This document shows, piece by piece, positions 1 through 8,619 of a DNA stretch of 38,204 bases (position 1 is its first letter; each line of letters begins with the position of its first letter). Below the pieces are notes generated by a model. That model was not told where the DNA came from and did not search any database. It saw nothing but the letters and a program-made list of their open reading frames with translations. The stretch is from CAYFZO01 sp964347615. GTDB taxonomy: Bacteria; Pseudomonadota; Gammaproteobacteria; Poriferisulfidales; Oxydemutatoraceae. The stretch covers positions 1 through 38,204 of the forward strand of contig CAYFZO010000020.1 of assembly GCA_964347615.1 (NCBI GenBank), in the 5' to 3' direction. A program made the translations under genes and the position numbers.

Positions 1-172
<172 letters not shown>

Positions 173-181
173 AAGAGAAAC

Positions 182-210
182 GGCGCTCTGCCGATGGAAA
201 CGTGAGCGCC
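182..210 (+). other. Hairpin in the 16S 3' flank, possible processing stem
   Basis: GGCGCTC (182-188) pairs perfectly with GAGCGCC (204-210) across a 15-base loop, ten bases after the mature 16S end. It may form part of a 16S maturation structure or a barrier to 3' exonucleases. The 5' partner flank of 16S lies outside the window, so the long RNase III stem cannot be checked. Confidence 0.4.
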
Positions 211-244
211 CGCACAAGTTGTTTTGATCTCCGTGCTGTTTCAT

Positions 245-268
245 CCGCCGCTTCGGCGGCGGCTTTCT
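245..268 (+). terminator. Rho-independent terminator after 16S
   Basis: A 7-bp GC stem, CCGCCGC (245-251) with GCGGCGG (256-262), is capped by the very stable TTCG tetraloop and followed by CTTTCT. Lying 73 bases after the rRNA 3' end, it would end the rRNA transcript before any 23S gene could be joined. The T-run is short, so termination may be incomplete. Confidence 0.6.
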
Positions 269-292
269 CGTCTCTGCCTTCAGTGACGCCCG

Positions 293-610
293 ATGTCGGA
301 CACAATCTCACGGCTTCAAGCCATCAAACGCCGTCACGACTTCTACTCTCGCTTGTTGACCGTCGCGCTGGCCGCGACGGTGTGCCTCGTCGGCGGCACG
401 TTCGCACTGCTCGGAATCCCGCTGACGCAACAATACAAAACGGTGACCGGCCTCGCAATCATGTTCGCGGCGTTGGTGTTCTACAAGATCCCTCACTTGT
501 CCTATCGTCTGAACCGCCGTTGGTTTGCGCGTGACGAAGAAAACCTGAGGCTGATGGGCGGCAGCTGGGCGCAATACAAGCTACGTATTCTTAATCAGCC
601 GCCTTATTAG
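293..610 (+). CDS. Small membrane protein, unknown function
   Basis: A 105-residue protein I do not recognise. It has a short basic N-terminus (SRLQAIKRRHDFYSR), two hydrophobic segments at about residues 22-45 and 52-70, and a basic C-terminal tail, so it should be an inner-membrane protein with two helices and both ends probably in the cytoplasm. It starts at ATG 293, about 25 bases after the rRNA terminator, with no clear Shine-Dalgarno. Its last 30 bases overlap the 3' end of the convergent protease gene. The reverse-strand reading here is less protein-like, so the plus strand is preferred. No function is proposed. Confidence 0.55.
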   Translation: MSDTISRLQAIKRRHDFYSRLLTVALAATVCLVGGTFALLGIPLTQQYKTVTGLAIMFAALVFYKIPHLSYRLNRRWFARDEENLRLMGGSWAQYKLRILNQPPY

Positions 611-1453
611 CCAGATACACGGAACCGCCAGCCACAGCGCGGCGAGCACGCCGATGAAACGGTCGTGTCCTCCGGCGAGGAACGCGAGGTCCGCGTCGCG
701 GTCGAAGTTGCTTACCTGCTTGGTCAGTTTGATGCCGGTGATCCAGCCCGCGTGTATCCCGACGCACACCAGCAGATGCCCGCCGAGCAGGCGCACCAGG
801 GACAGCAGCGCGCCGGCGATGAACAACGCGGCGGCTGCGCCGACGCAGTCGCTCGTCCGGCAGATCTCGGCGGGAGCGGACAACGTCAAGGAGACGCCGT
901 GGAACCAGTCGGGTTCGGCGCCGCCGGCGGGCTCCTGCGGATTCAGGAAATGCACGATCATGTAAAACGCCGCGGGCAGTATCACCGCAGCCGCGGTTCG
1001 TCGTTCACGCGCCAATGCCTCGAACTGCACGCCGCGGAAGTAAGTCTCTTCGATCAACGAAACCGCCAGTGCCGCCGGGATGATGCTGAAAATCAATTTG
1101 AACGTGACCTCCGCCGGTGATGAACCGGCGTCGGCGACGCGAACGCCGAGGAACAGGAACGCCACGCCTAAAGACGCGAGCATTACAAGGCCCGCGGCGA
1201 ACCCTGTGCTCAGCAGGTACGGCGCCGGCTTCGACGCGGAGGTGAAGCCGACGTCCGGCCAGTGCAGCCGTCCGCGGTGCTTGAGCACGGCGACGGTCGC
1301 CACGGCGACGGTGAGCAACGCGAACCATTTGGCGAATTTGGTGAATTCAACCCAGGTTTCGAGCGTCAGCCATGCATAAAGCGGCCACGCGACGGCGCTC
1401 GCGCCGATGACCGCGACGATAAAGGCCGCGGCGACAAACAGAAAGTCCCGCAT
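581..1453 (-). CDS. CPBP family intramembrane glutamic/metallo-protease (CAAX protease-like)
   Basis: A polytopic membrane protein of 290 residues with about seven or eight hydrophobic segments. The CPBP (Abi/CAAX prenyl-protease-like) signature is present: EETYFR at residues 135-140 gives the paired glutamates and arginine, His168 follows in a FYMIVH segment, and a second histidine lies in GIHAGW near residue 250. Family members cleave substrates within the membrane, and some give bacteriocin immunity or process peptides; the substrate here is unknown. The reading frame is open further upstream, but the ATG at 1453 places the first transmembrane helix at the N-terminus as is usual, so that start is preferred. 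It is a single gene, convergent with the small membrane protein. Confidence 0.8.
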   Translation of the reverse strand: MRDFLFVAAAFIVAVIGASAVAWPLYAWLTLETWVEFTKFAKWFALLTVAVATVAVLKHRGRLHWPDVGFTSASKPAPYLLSTGFAAGLVMLASLGVAFLFLGVRVADAGSSPAEVTFKLIFSIIPAALAVSLIEETYFRGVQFEALARERRTAAAVILPAAFYMIVHFLNPQEPAGGAEPDWFHGVSLTLSAPAEICRTSDCVGAAAALFIAGALLSLVRLLGGHLLVCVGIHAGWITGIKLTKQVSNFDRDADLAFLAGGHDRFIGVLAALWLAVPCIWLIRRLIKNT

Positions 1454-1888
1454 AATCCAACGAAGCCGGCCCGAAAGCCGCACAGGTGTCAATTCAGGGA
1501 TTATACGCGGCGGCGGTAAAGCGCACCGCACGATTCATCGCCGCTTGTATCCTCGTGCTGGAACCGCGGCGCAGCGGTTGCCGAAGATGGCGCCCTGATC
1601 GTAAGGGCGGTTACCGACGGCCGGATTCAATTGACGGCGTCTGCGTCGTTGAAGGTGCAGGTGGCGCGCGGCGTTCGGTTGAGAATCCGGGTGTTTCTCG
1701 AAGGCGCGTTGGAGTGACGTCGCTGGGGGTTGCATATCCATCAGGACGCTTCACGGGCCAACCGACGTTGCAACCCCCACGTCCAGCAGCCTCGTTCCCG
1801 GAGGCCGACCCACGGAACGTTGCGAGATTCAATCGGGGTTGGATACCCGATGACGACAACGAGGCTACGGGAAAGGGGTATCCGGGGC
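1454..1888. other. Intergenic region, no confident gene
   Basis: About 430 bases lie between the protease gene and the tRNA-Leu promoter. Every long frame overlaps several others and none has a start site with a Shine-Dalgarno. One plus-strand stretch (1520-1717) translates to something mildly protein-like at its end (ALIVRAVTDGRIQLTAS, ending LEGALE) but has no plausible start, so it may be a gene remnant. I see no RNA gene here. Confidence 0.4.
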
Positions 1889-1921
1889 TTGTCGGCTTTC
1901 ATTTACAAGTCCCTATATAAT
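1889..1921 (+). promoter_or_regulatory. Promoter of tRNA-Leu
   Basis: A perfect -10 box TATAAT lies at 1916-1921, followed by a C-rich discriminator (CCCC), typical of stable-RNA promoters under stringent control. The best -35 is weak: TTGTCG at 1889-1894 is 21 bases away, which is too far, so recognition may rest on the -10. The predicted start is near 1928, about 16 bases before the tRNA. Confidence 0.55.
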
Positions 1922-1943
1922 CCCCTTGGTTTCCCGCCACGGT

Positions 1944-2028
1944 GCGAAAGTGGCGGAATTGGTAGACGCGCCGGCTTTAGGTGCCGGTGGGGAGACCCGT
2001 GGGAGTTCGAATCTCCCCTTTCGCACCA
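1944..2028 (+). tRNA. tRNA-Leu (anticodon UAG)
   Basis: An 85-base class II tRNA with encoded CCA. The acceptor GCGAAAG pairs with CTTTCGC, with discriminator A and CCA at 2026-2028. The anticodon stem CCGGC/GCCGG holds the loop TTTAGGT, giving anticodon TAG. The long variable arm and the GTTCGAATC T-arm fit tRNA-Leu. Confidence 0.97.
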
Positions 2029-2056
2029 TTGATGATTAAGCGTTGACGCCCCTATA
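2029..2056 (+). promoter_or_regulatory. Possible heat-shock (sigma-32 type) promoter for tig
   Basis: TTGATG (2029-2034) stands 14 bases before CCCCTATA (2049-2056), resembling the RpoH pattern CTTGAA-N13-15-CCCCATNT. Transcription would begin at about the tig start codon, which has no Shine-Dalgarno, so a leaderless message is possible. Read-through from the tRNA-Leu promoter is the alternative. Confidence 0.3.
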
Positions 2057-2061
2057 GCACG

Positions 2062-3357
2062 ATGGACGTTTCGGTCGAGACGACAGGCGCCCTCAGCCGG
2101 CGGTTAGAATTCACGATACCCGTGGGCGACGTCGAGGCGTTGTTTTCCGCCCGTCTGCAAAGAATGAGGAAAACCGTGCGTCTCGACGGGTTTCGTCCGG
2201 GCAAAGTGCCGATCAGCGTGGTCCGCGAGCGTTTCGGTCTCCGCGTGTTCCGGGAAGTCGCCTCCGAGCTCATGGAGTCCAGCTACCGCCGGGCGGTGGC
2301 CGAGCACGGTTTGACGCCGGCCGGGGAACCTGATTTCAACGTCGCAGAGATTCAGCCGGGGCAGGACGTTCAATTCACCGTCGACGTCGAGCTGTATCCC
2401 GAGTTCACTCCCGCGCCCTTGCAAGGCGTCAAGGTCGAGAAGCCGGTCGCTGAAATCCGCGACGCCGACGTGGATGAAATGATCAGACGCTTGCGCTTGG
2501 GTCGTGCCGAGTGGCGCCCTGTGACCCGCGTGGCGCAAGACGGCGATCGCGTGCAGATTCATTTCAAGAAGAAAGTCGAAGTGTTCGATACCGACGACCG
2601 GGACGAACTGGCGTTGATCTTGGGTTCGGCTTCGGGTATCGCGGGCGAACTCGCGCAACAGTTGCTGAAGTCCAAGCGCGGCGCCGTGAAAAAGATCAAG
2701 CTGAGAATCCCGAAGGATTACCCGTTGACCGGGTCGGCGGGGAAGAAGCTCAAATTCAAGGTCGAGGTGCGCGAGGTCGAGGAAAGCGTACTGCCTCCGC
2801 TCGATCAGGATTTTTTCAAGCGGTGCGGCGTCGAGGAAGGAGGGCTCGAAGCGTTGAAGAAAGTCCTCAAGGAAGGCATGGAGTACGAGTTGAAAGGCAA
2901 ATTGCAGAGCGGTCTGAGAAAGCGGGTTCTGGACGTCTTGCTTGAACGCAACGAAATCGAAGCGCCCGAGCGGATGGTGCGGCGCGAGACCGAAAGGATA
3001 AAAAGCGATATGATTGCCCGGCTCGGCGGCGAGGGAGACCCTCCCGAGCTCAGGGACGACTTGCTCAGGGAGCAGGCGTTGAGGCGTGTAAAATTGGGCA
3101 TCATCATGAATAAGATCGCGGAACTCAATGAAATCAACGTCGAGGAACGGGAGTTCGAAGCCGAGGTCGAGAAGGCGGTTGCGGCTTATGCGGACCCCGA
3201 AGCCGCCGCGCGGCATTACCGGACCGACCGGCAGGCGCGCTCGGCGCTGGTTGGGGCGATGCTTGAAGAGAAGGTGTTCCGCTGGGTGCTCGAACAGGTG
3301 CGGATAGAGGAAAAAACCTGCACCTTCAAGGAAGTCATGAGCTCCGAAGCGGCGTGA
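2062..3357 (+). CDS. tig: Trigger factor, ribosome-bound chaperone and prolyl isomerase
   Basis: Trigger factor binds next to the ribosome exit tunnel and shields nascent chains. The 431-residue length is normal (E. coli 432). The ribosome-binding signature GFRPGKVP is at residues 43-50, the same place as in E. coli. It is followed by a middle FKBP-like domain at roughly 150-240 and a long charged helical C-terminal domain (about 250-425) rich in E, K and R. In the FKBP-like region the usual FxGG-type lid is poorly preserved (LILGSASGIAGELAQQLL), so isomerase activity may be weak. The start is fixed by the standard MxVSVETT opening, although no Shine-Dalgarno is visible. It heads the classical tig-clpP-clpX-lon order; clpP follows after 11 bases. 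Confidence 0.97.
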   Translation: MDVSVETTGALSRRLEFTIPVGDVEALFSARLQRMRKTVRLDGFRPGKVPISVVRERFGLRVFREVASELMESSYRRAVAEHGLTPAGEPDFNVAEIQPGQDVQFTVDVELYPEFTPAPLQGVKVEKPVAEIRDADVDEMIRRLRLGRAEWRPVTRVAQDGDRVQIHFKKKVEVFDTDDRDELALILGSASGIAGELAQQLLKSKRGAVKKIKLRIPKDYPLTGSAGKKLKFKVEVREVEESVLPPLDQDFFKRCGVEEGGLEALKKVLKEGMEYELKGKLQSGLRKRVLDVLLERNEIEAPERMVRRETERIKSDMIARLGGEGDPPELRDDLLREQALRRVKLGIIMNKIAELNEINVEEREFEAEVEKAVAAYADPEAAARHYRTDRQARSALVGAMLEEKVFRWVLEQVRIEEKTCTFKEVMSSEAA

Positions 3358-3368
3358 AGGGACGTCTG

Positions 3369-3989
3369 ATGGCGCATAGAGACGACGGTCCGACGGCGAT
3401 GAACCTCGTTCCCATCGTGGTCGAGCAGACTTCGCGCGGAGAGCGTTCTTACGACATCTATTCGCGCCTGCTGAAGGAACGGGTGATCTTCGTCGTGGGA
3501 ACGGTTGACGATCACATTGCGAACTTGGTCGTCGCTCAGATCCTGTTCCTGGAGTCGGAAAACCCGGACAAGGACATTTCGATTTACATCAACTCTCCGG
3601 GCGGTTCGGTGACCGCGGGGATGGCGATCTACGACACCATGCAGTTCACCCGCCCCGACGTCAGCACGCTGTGCGTGGGACAGGCGGCGAGCATGGGGGC
3701 GCTGCTGCTTGCGGGCGGCTGCAAGGGAAAGCGCTATCTGCTGCCTCATTCGCGGGTCATGATCCACCAGCCGTTGGGCGGTTTTCAGGGGCAGGCGACC
3801 GACATCGACATCCACGCCAAGGAGCTGCTCAAGACGCGCGAACAATTGAACGCGGTGCTGGCGCGCCACACCGGACAACCGGTCGAGAAAATCCGTGGCG
3901 ACACCGAGCGCGATCATTTCATGAGCGCCGAGGAGGCGCTGAAATACGGTTTGGCCGACGAGATATTGACCAGCCGCGACGAGGCGTAA
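3369..3989 (+). CDS. clpP: ATP-dependent Clp protease, proteolytic subunit
   Basis: The 206-residue serine protease that forms the double-ring proteolytic chamber fed by ClpX or ClpA. The catalytic triad is complete with E. coli spacing: Ser108 in GQAASMG, His133 in RVMIHQP and Asp182 in TERDHF (25 and 49 residues apart). The NSPGGSV oxyanion strand is at 75-81. A GTG at 3354 overlaps the tig stop, but the ATG at 3369 follows AAGGGACG at the right distance and gives the usual N-terminus, so it is preferred. Close spacing suggests co-transcription with tig and probably clpX. The short N-terminal propeptide should be removed on assembly, as in the family. Confidence 0.97.
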   Translation: MAHRDDGPTAMNLVPIVVEQTSRGERSYDIYSRLLKERVIFVVGTVDDHIANLVVAQILFLESENPDKDISIYINSPGGSVTAGMAIYDTMQFTRPDVSTLCVGQAASMGALLLAGGCKGKRYLLPHSRVMIHQPLGGFQGQATDIDIHAKELLKTREQLNAVLARHTGQPVEKIRGDTERDHFMSAEEALKYGLADEILTSRDEA

Positions 3990-4068
3990 AGCGTCGTGGT
4001 TGCCCGCCTGTGGATAACTGCGGCCCGCGGTGCGGGACGGGCTTCGGAATGTGCTATGTTTGAGTGTC

Positions 4069-5361
4069 ATGAAGAACGTTAAGAATACCGGCGGCGGCGG
4101 ACCGGGGAACACGGGGAACAAGTCCCTGAAGTGCTCTTTTTGCGGGAAGGGCCAGCAGGACGTGCGCAAGCTGATAGCCGGCCCCTCGTACGTTTTCATC
4201 TGCAACGAGTGCGTGGGCCTTTGTAACGACATCCTCAAGGACGAGTTGCAGCAAGGCCCGGCCAAGGGCTCGGTCGCCCTGCCCAAACCCCGTGAAATCA
4301 AGGAAAACCTCGACAAATACGTCATCGGTCAGGAATACGCCAAGCGCGTGCTCTCGGTCGCGGTCTACAATCACTACAAGCGGCTCGGACTGCGCAAAGC
4401 GGATGAAGAAGTCGAGGTGTCCAAGAGCAACATCTTGCTGATCGGGCCGACCGGGTGCGGCAAGACCCTGCTGGCGCAGACGCTTGCGCGGCTGCTCGAC
4501 GTGCCGTTCACGATCGCCGATGCAACGACCCTGACCGAAGCCGGCTACGTCGGGGAAGACGTCGAGAACATCATCCAGAAGTTGCTGCAAACCTGCGACT
4601 ACGACGTCGAACGCGCGCAGTCGGGCATCGTCTATATTGACGAGATAGACAAGATTTCCCGCAAAGCCGAGAATCTCTCGATCACCCGCGACGTGTCGGG
4701 GGAGGGGGTGCAGCAGGCCCTGCTGAAACTCATCGAAGGCACGATCGCCGCGGTGCCGCCGCAAGGCGGCAGGAAGCATCCGCATCAGGAGTTTCTGCAG
4801 GTGGATACGAGCAACGTCCTGTTCATCTGCGGCGGCACTTTCGCCGGACTTGAGAACGTCATCCGTGAGCGCAGCGAGAAGACCGGTATCGGTTTTTCAG
4901 CCGAGGTCAGGAGCGCCGGTGATTCGACCGCGTTGATCAGGCTGCTCAAGATGGTCGAGTCCGAGGATTTGGTGCGCTACGGCCTGATTCCGGAGTTCGT
5001 CGGGCGGCTTTCGGTCACCGCGGTGCTCGAGGATCTTGACGAAGAGGCTCTGGTGCGGATTTTGACCGAGCCGCAGAACGCGCTGGTCAAGCAATACTGC
5101 TATATGTTCGACATGGAAGACGTCAAGCTCGAATTCCGCGACAGCGCGCTGAGAGCGATTGCGCGCAAAGCGATGCAGCGCAAAACGGGCGCCCGAGGCT
5201 TGCGCACCATCATGGAGAACGTCCTGCTGGATACGATGTACGAACTGCCTTCCCGCGACGAGGTCGAACGGGTGGTGGTGGACGACGGGGTCGTCAACGG
5301 CGACGTCCCGCCGTTCCTGATTTACGAAGGGGCGCAGTACGACAAGGCCGCCTCCGATTGA
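4069..5361 (+). CDS. clpX: ATP-dependent Clp protease, ATPase and specificity subunit ClpX
   Basis: An AAA+ unfoldase of 430 residues that recognises tagged proteins, unfolds them and threads them into ClpP. A four-cysteine zinc domain is present (Cys22, Cys25, Cys45, Cys48). Then come Walker A GPTGCGKT at 126-133, Walker B ending with Asp191-Glu192 in VYIDEID, and the GGRKHP segment and arginine-rich C-terminal subdomain expected of ClpX. The frame is open upstream to 4030, but the ATG at 4069 gives the normal short leader before the zinc domain. It has no good Shine-Dalgarno; an extended -10-like TGCTATGTT at 4052-4060 could start a nearly leaderless message. It lies 79 bases after clpP. 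Confidence 0.96.
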   Translation: MKNVKNTGGGGPGNTGNKSLKCSFCGKGQQDVRKLIAGPSYVFICNECVGLCNDILKDELQQGPAKGSVALPKPREIKENLDKYVIGQEYAKRVLSVAVYNHYKRLGLRKADEEVEVSKSNILLIGPTGCGKTLLAQTLARLLDVPFTIADATTLTEAGYVGEDVENIIQKLLQTCDYDVERAQSGIVYIDEIDKISRKAENLSITRDVSGEGVQQALLKLIEGTIAAVPPQGGRKHPHQEFLQVDTSNVLFICGGTFAGLENVIRERSEKTGIGFSAEVRSAGDSTALIRLLKMVESEDLVRYGLIPEFVGRLSVTAVLEDLDEEALVRILTEPQNALVKQYCYMFDMEDVKLEFRDSALRAIARKAMQRKTGARGLRTIMENVLLDTMYELPSRDEVERVVVDDGVVNGDVPPFLIYEGAQYDKAASD

Positions 5362-5366
5362 GGCGG
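5348..5366 (+). other. Hairpin over the clpX stop codon
   Basis: CCGCCTC (5348-5354) pairs with GAGGCGG (5360-5366) across a five-base loop and spans the clpX stop. There is no T-run, so it is unlikely to be an intrinsic terminator by itself. It may stabilise the clpX 3' end or weaken read-through into lon. Confidence 0.35.
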
Positions 5367-5377
5367 GCAGGCGAGCA

Positions 5378-5406
5378 CTTGAATCGGCGCCGCCTCGCCC
5401 TTATTT
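5378..5406 (+). promoter_or_regulatory. Heat-shock (sigma-32/RpoH type) promoter of lon
   Basis: A perfect -35 CTTGAA (5378-5383) is followed after 14 bases by CCCTTATTT (5398-5406), very close to the RpoH consensus CTTGAA-N13-15-CCCCATNT. It sits 46 bases before the lon start codon, with a predicted start near 5413. This matches the known heat-shock control of lon in enterobacteria. Confidence 0.7.
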
Positions 5407-5451
5407 AGTGAAAAGCCGCCAATGAATCCGCCGCGGAGGAGGAAACAAGCC

Positions 5452-7911
<2,460 letters not shown>

Positions 7912-7918
7912 ATTTTTA

Positions 7919-7946
7919 TTGACATTTTCGGGGTTTGCCGTATACC
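7919..7946 (+). promoter_or_regulatory. Vegetative promoter of hupB
   Basis: A perfect -35 TTGACA (7919-7924) stands 16 bases before TATACC (7941-7946). The predicted start near 7953 gives an untranslated leader of about 140 bases before hupB. The leader contains a small CCCGG/CCGGG hairpin near 7976-7991. Confidence 0.7.
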
Positions 7947-8093
7947 CTACACCGAAGGGTGGATGATGGAATCCCCCGGGTATTGCCGGGAAAGCCGATT
8001 TCCAAAAGTGTTTTCAGGTGCGACGGAGAAACGCAGTCCTGACAGCGCCACTCGATAACAAACCGTTAACCTGCCTAAACATAGGAGAAATAC

Positions 8094-8375
8094 ATGAATA
8101 AATCAGAGTTGATAGAAGCAGTCTCAAGTGCGGCTGATTTGCCGAAGAGTTCCGCCGCCAAGGCTGTAGATGCAGTGGTTGATACAATCACTCGCTCTCT
8201 GAAGTCAGGTGGCCAAGTCACGATTGTTGGCTTTGGGACTTTTCTGGTTCGAGAAAGGAGTGCTCGCACCGGACGCAACCCCCGCACGGGTGAGACCATT
8301 TCCATCAGCGCGAGCAAGGCGCCCGCGTTTAAGCCCGGCAAAGCGCTCAAGGACGCGCTGAACCGCGGCGAGTAA
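8094..8375 (+). CDS. hupB: DNA-binding protein HU
   Basis: A 93-residue histone-like protein that binds and bends DNA as a dimer and compacts the nucleoid. It is full length (E. coli HU is 90) and has the family signature: the helical MNKSELIEAV start, the GFGTF turn near residue 47, the basic arm with RNPRTG near 61-66 carrying the intercalating proline, and the C-terminal helix ending KDALNRGE. The start is preceded by TAGGAGAAA, a good Shine-Dalgarno. Its place after lon and before ppiD is the standard proteobacterial order. tRNA-Val begins 3 bases after the stop, so the two tRNAs are probably cut from the same transcript. Confidence 0.97.
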   Translation: MNKSELIEAVSSAADLPKSSAAKAVDAVVDTITRSLKSGGQVTIVGFGTFLVRERSARTGRNPRTGETISISASKAPAFKPGKALKDALNRGE

Positions 8376-8378
8376 AGG

Positions 8379-8453
8379 GGGTGCTTAGCTCAAAGGTAGA
8401 GCGTCGCCCTTACAAGGCGGAGGTTGGGGGTTCGAGCCCCTCAGCACCCACCA
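8379..8453 (+). tRNA. tRNA-Val (anticodon UAC)
   Basis: A 75-base tRNA with encoded CCA. The acceptor GGGTGCT pairs with AGCACCC. The anticodon stem TCGCC/GGCGG holds the loop CTTACAA, giving anticodon TAC. It starts three bases after the hupB stop. Confidence 0.96.
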
Positions 8454-8484
8454 GAGAGTTGCCTGCGTAAGCAGTAGTTCAGCG

Positions 8485-8561
8485 GGAGTGGTAGTTCAGC
8501 TGGTTAGAATACCGGCCTGTCACGCCGGGGGTCGCGGGTTCGAGTCCCGTCCACTCCGCCA
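8485..8561 (+). tRNA. tRNA-Asp (anticodon GUC)
   Basis: A 77-base tRNA with encoded CCA. The acceptor GGAGTGG pairs with CCACTCC, discriminator G. The anticodon stem CCGGC/GCCGG holds CTGTCAC, giving anticodon GTC. Ten bases of its 5' part (GTAGTTCAGC) also occur just upstream at 8474-8483. Confidence 0.97.
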
Positions 8562-8586
8562 TTGACACCTTTCGACAACGTATCAC

Positions 8587-8613
8587 GGGGCAGTTCCGGC
8601 TGCCCCCTTTTTT
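8587..8613 (+). terminator. Rho-independent terminator after the tRNA pair
   Basis: GGGGCAG (8587-8593) pairs with CTGCCCC (8600-8606) over a six-base loop, followed by a run of six T. It is a strong intrinsic terminator for the hupB-tRNA transcript and ends only 7 bases before the ppiD start codon. Confidence 0.9.
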
Positions 8614-8619
8614 ATCCGA

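Noticed and set aside
2104..3216. Long minus-strand open frame opposite tig
   Set aside because: It is the mirror of a GC-rich coding frame; the plus-strand trigger factor has all family motifs and the reverse translation has none.
8562..8586. TTGACA right after tRNA-Asp as a ppiD promoter
   Set aside because: The only -10-like box (TATCAC) is 13 bases away, too close, and the intrinsic terminator lies downstream.
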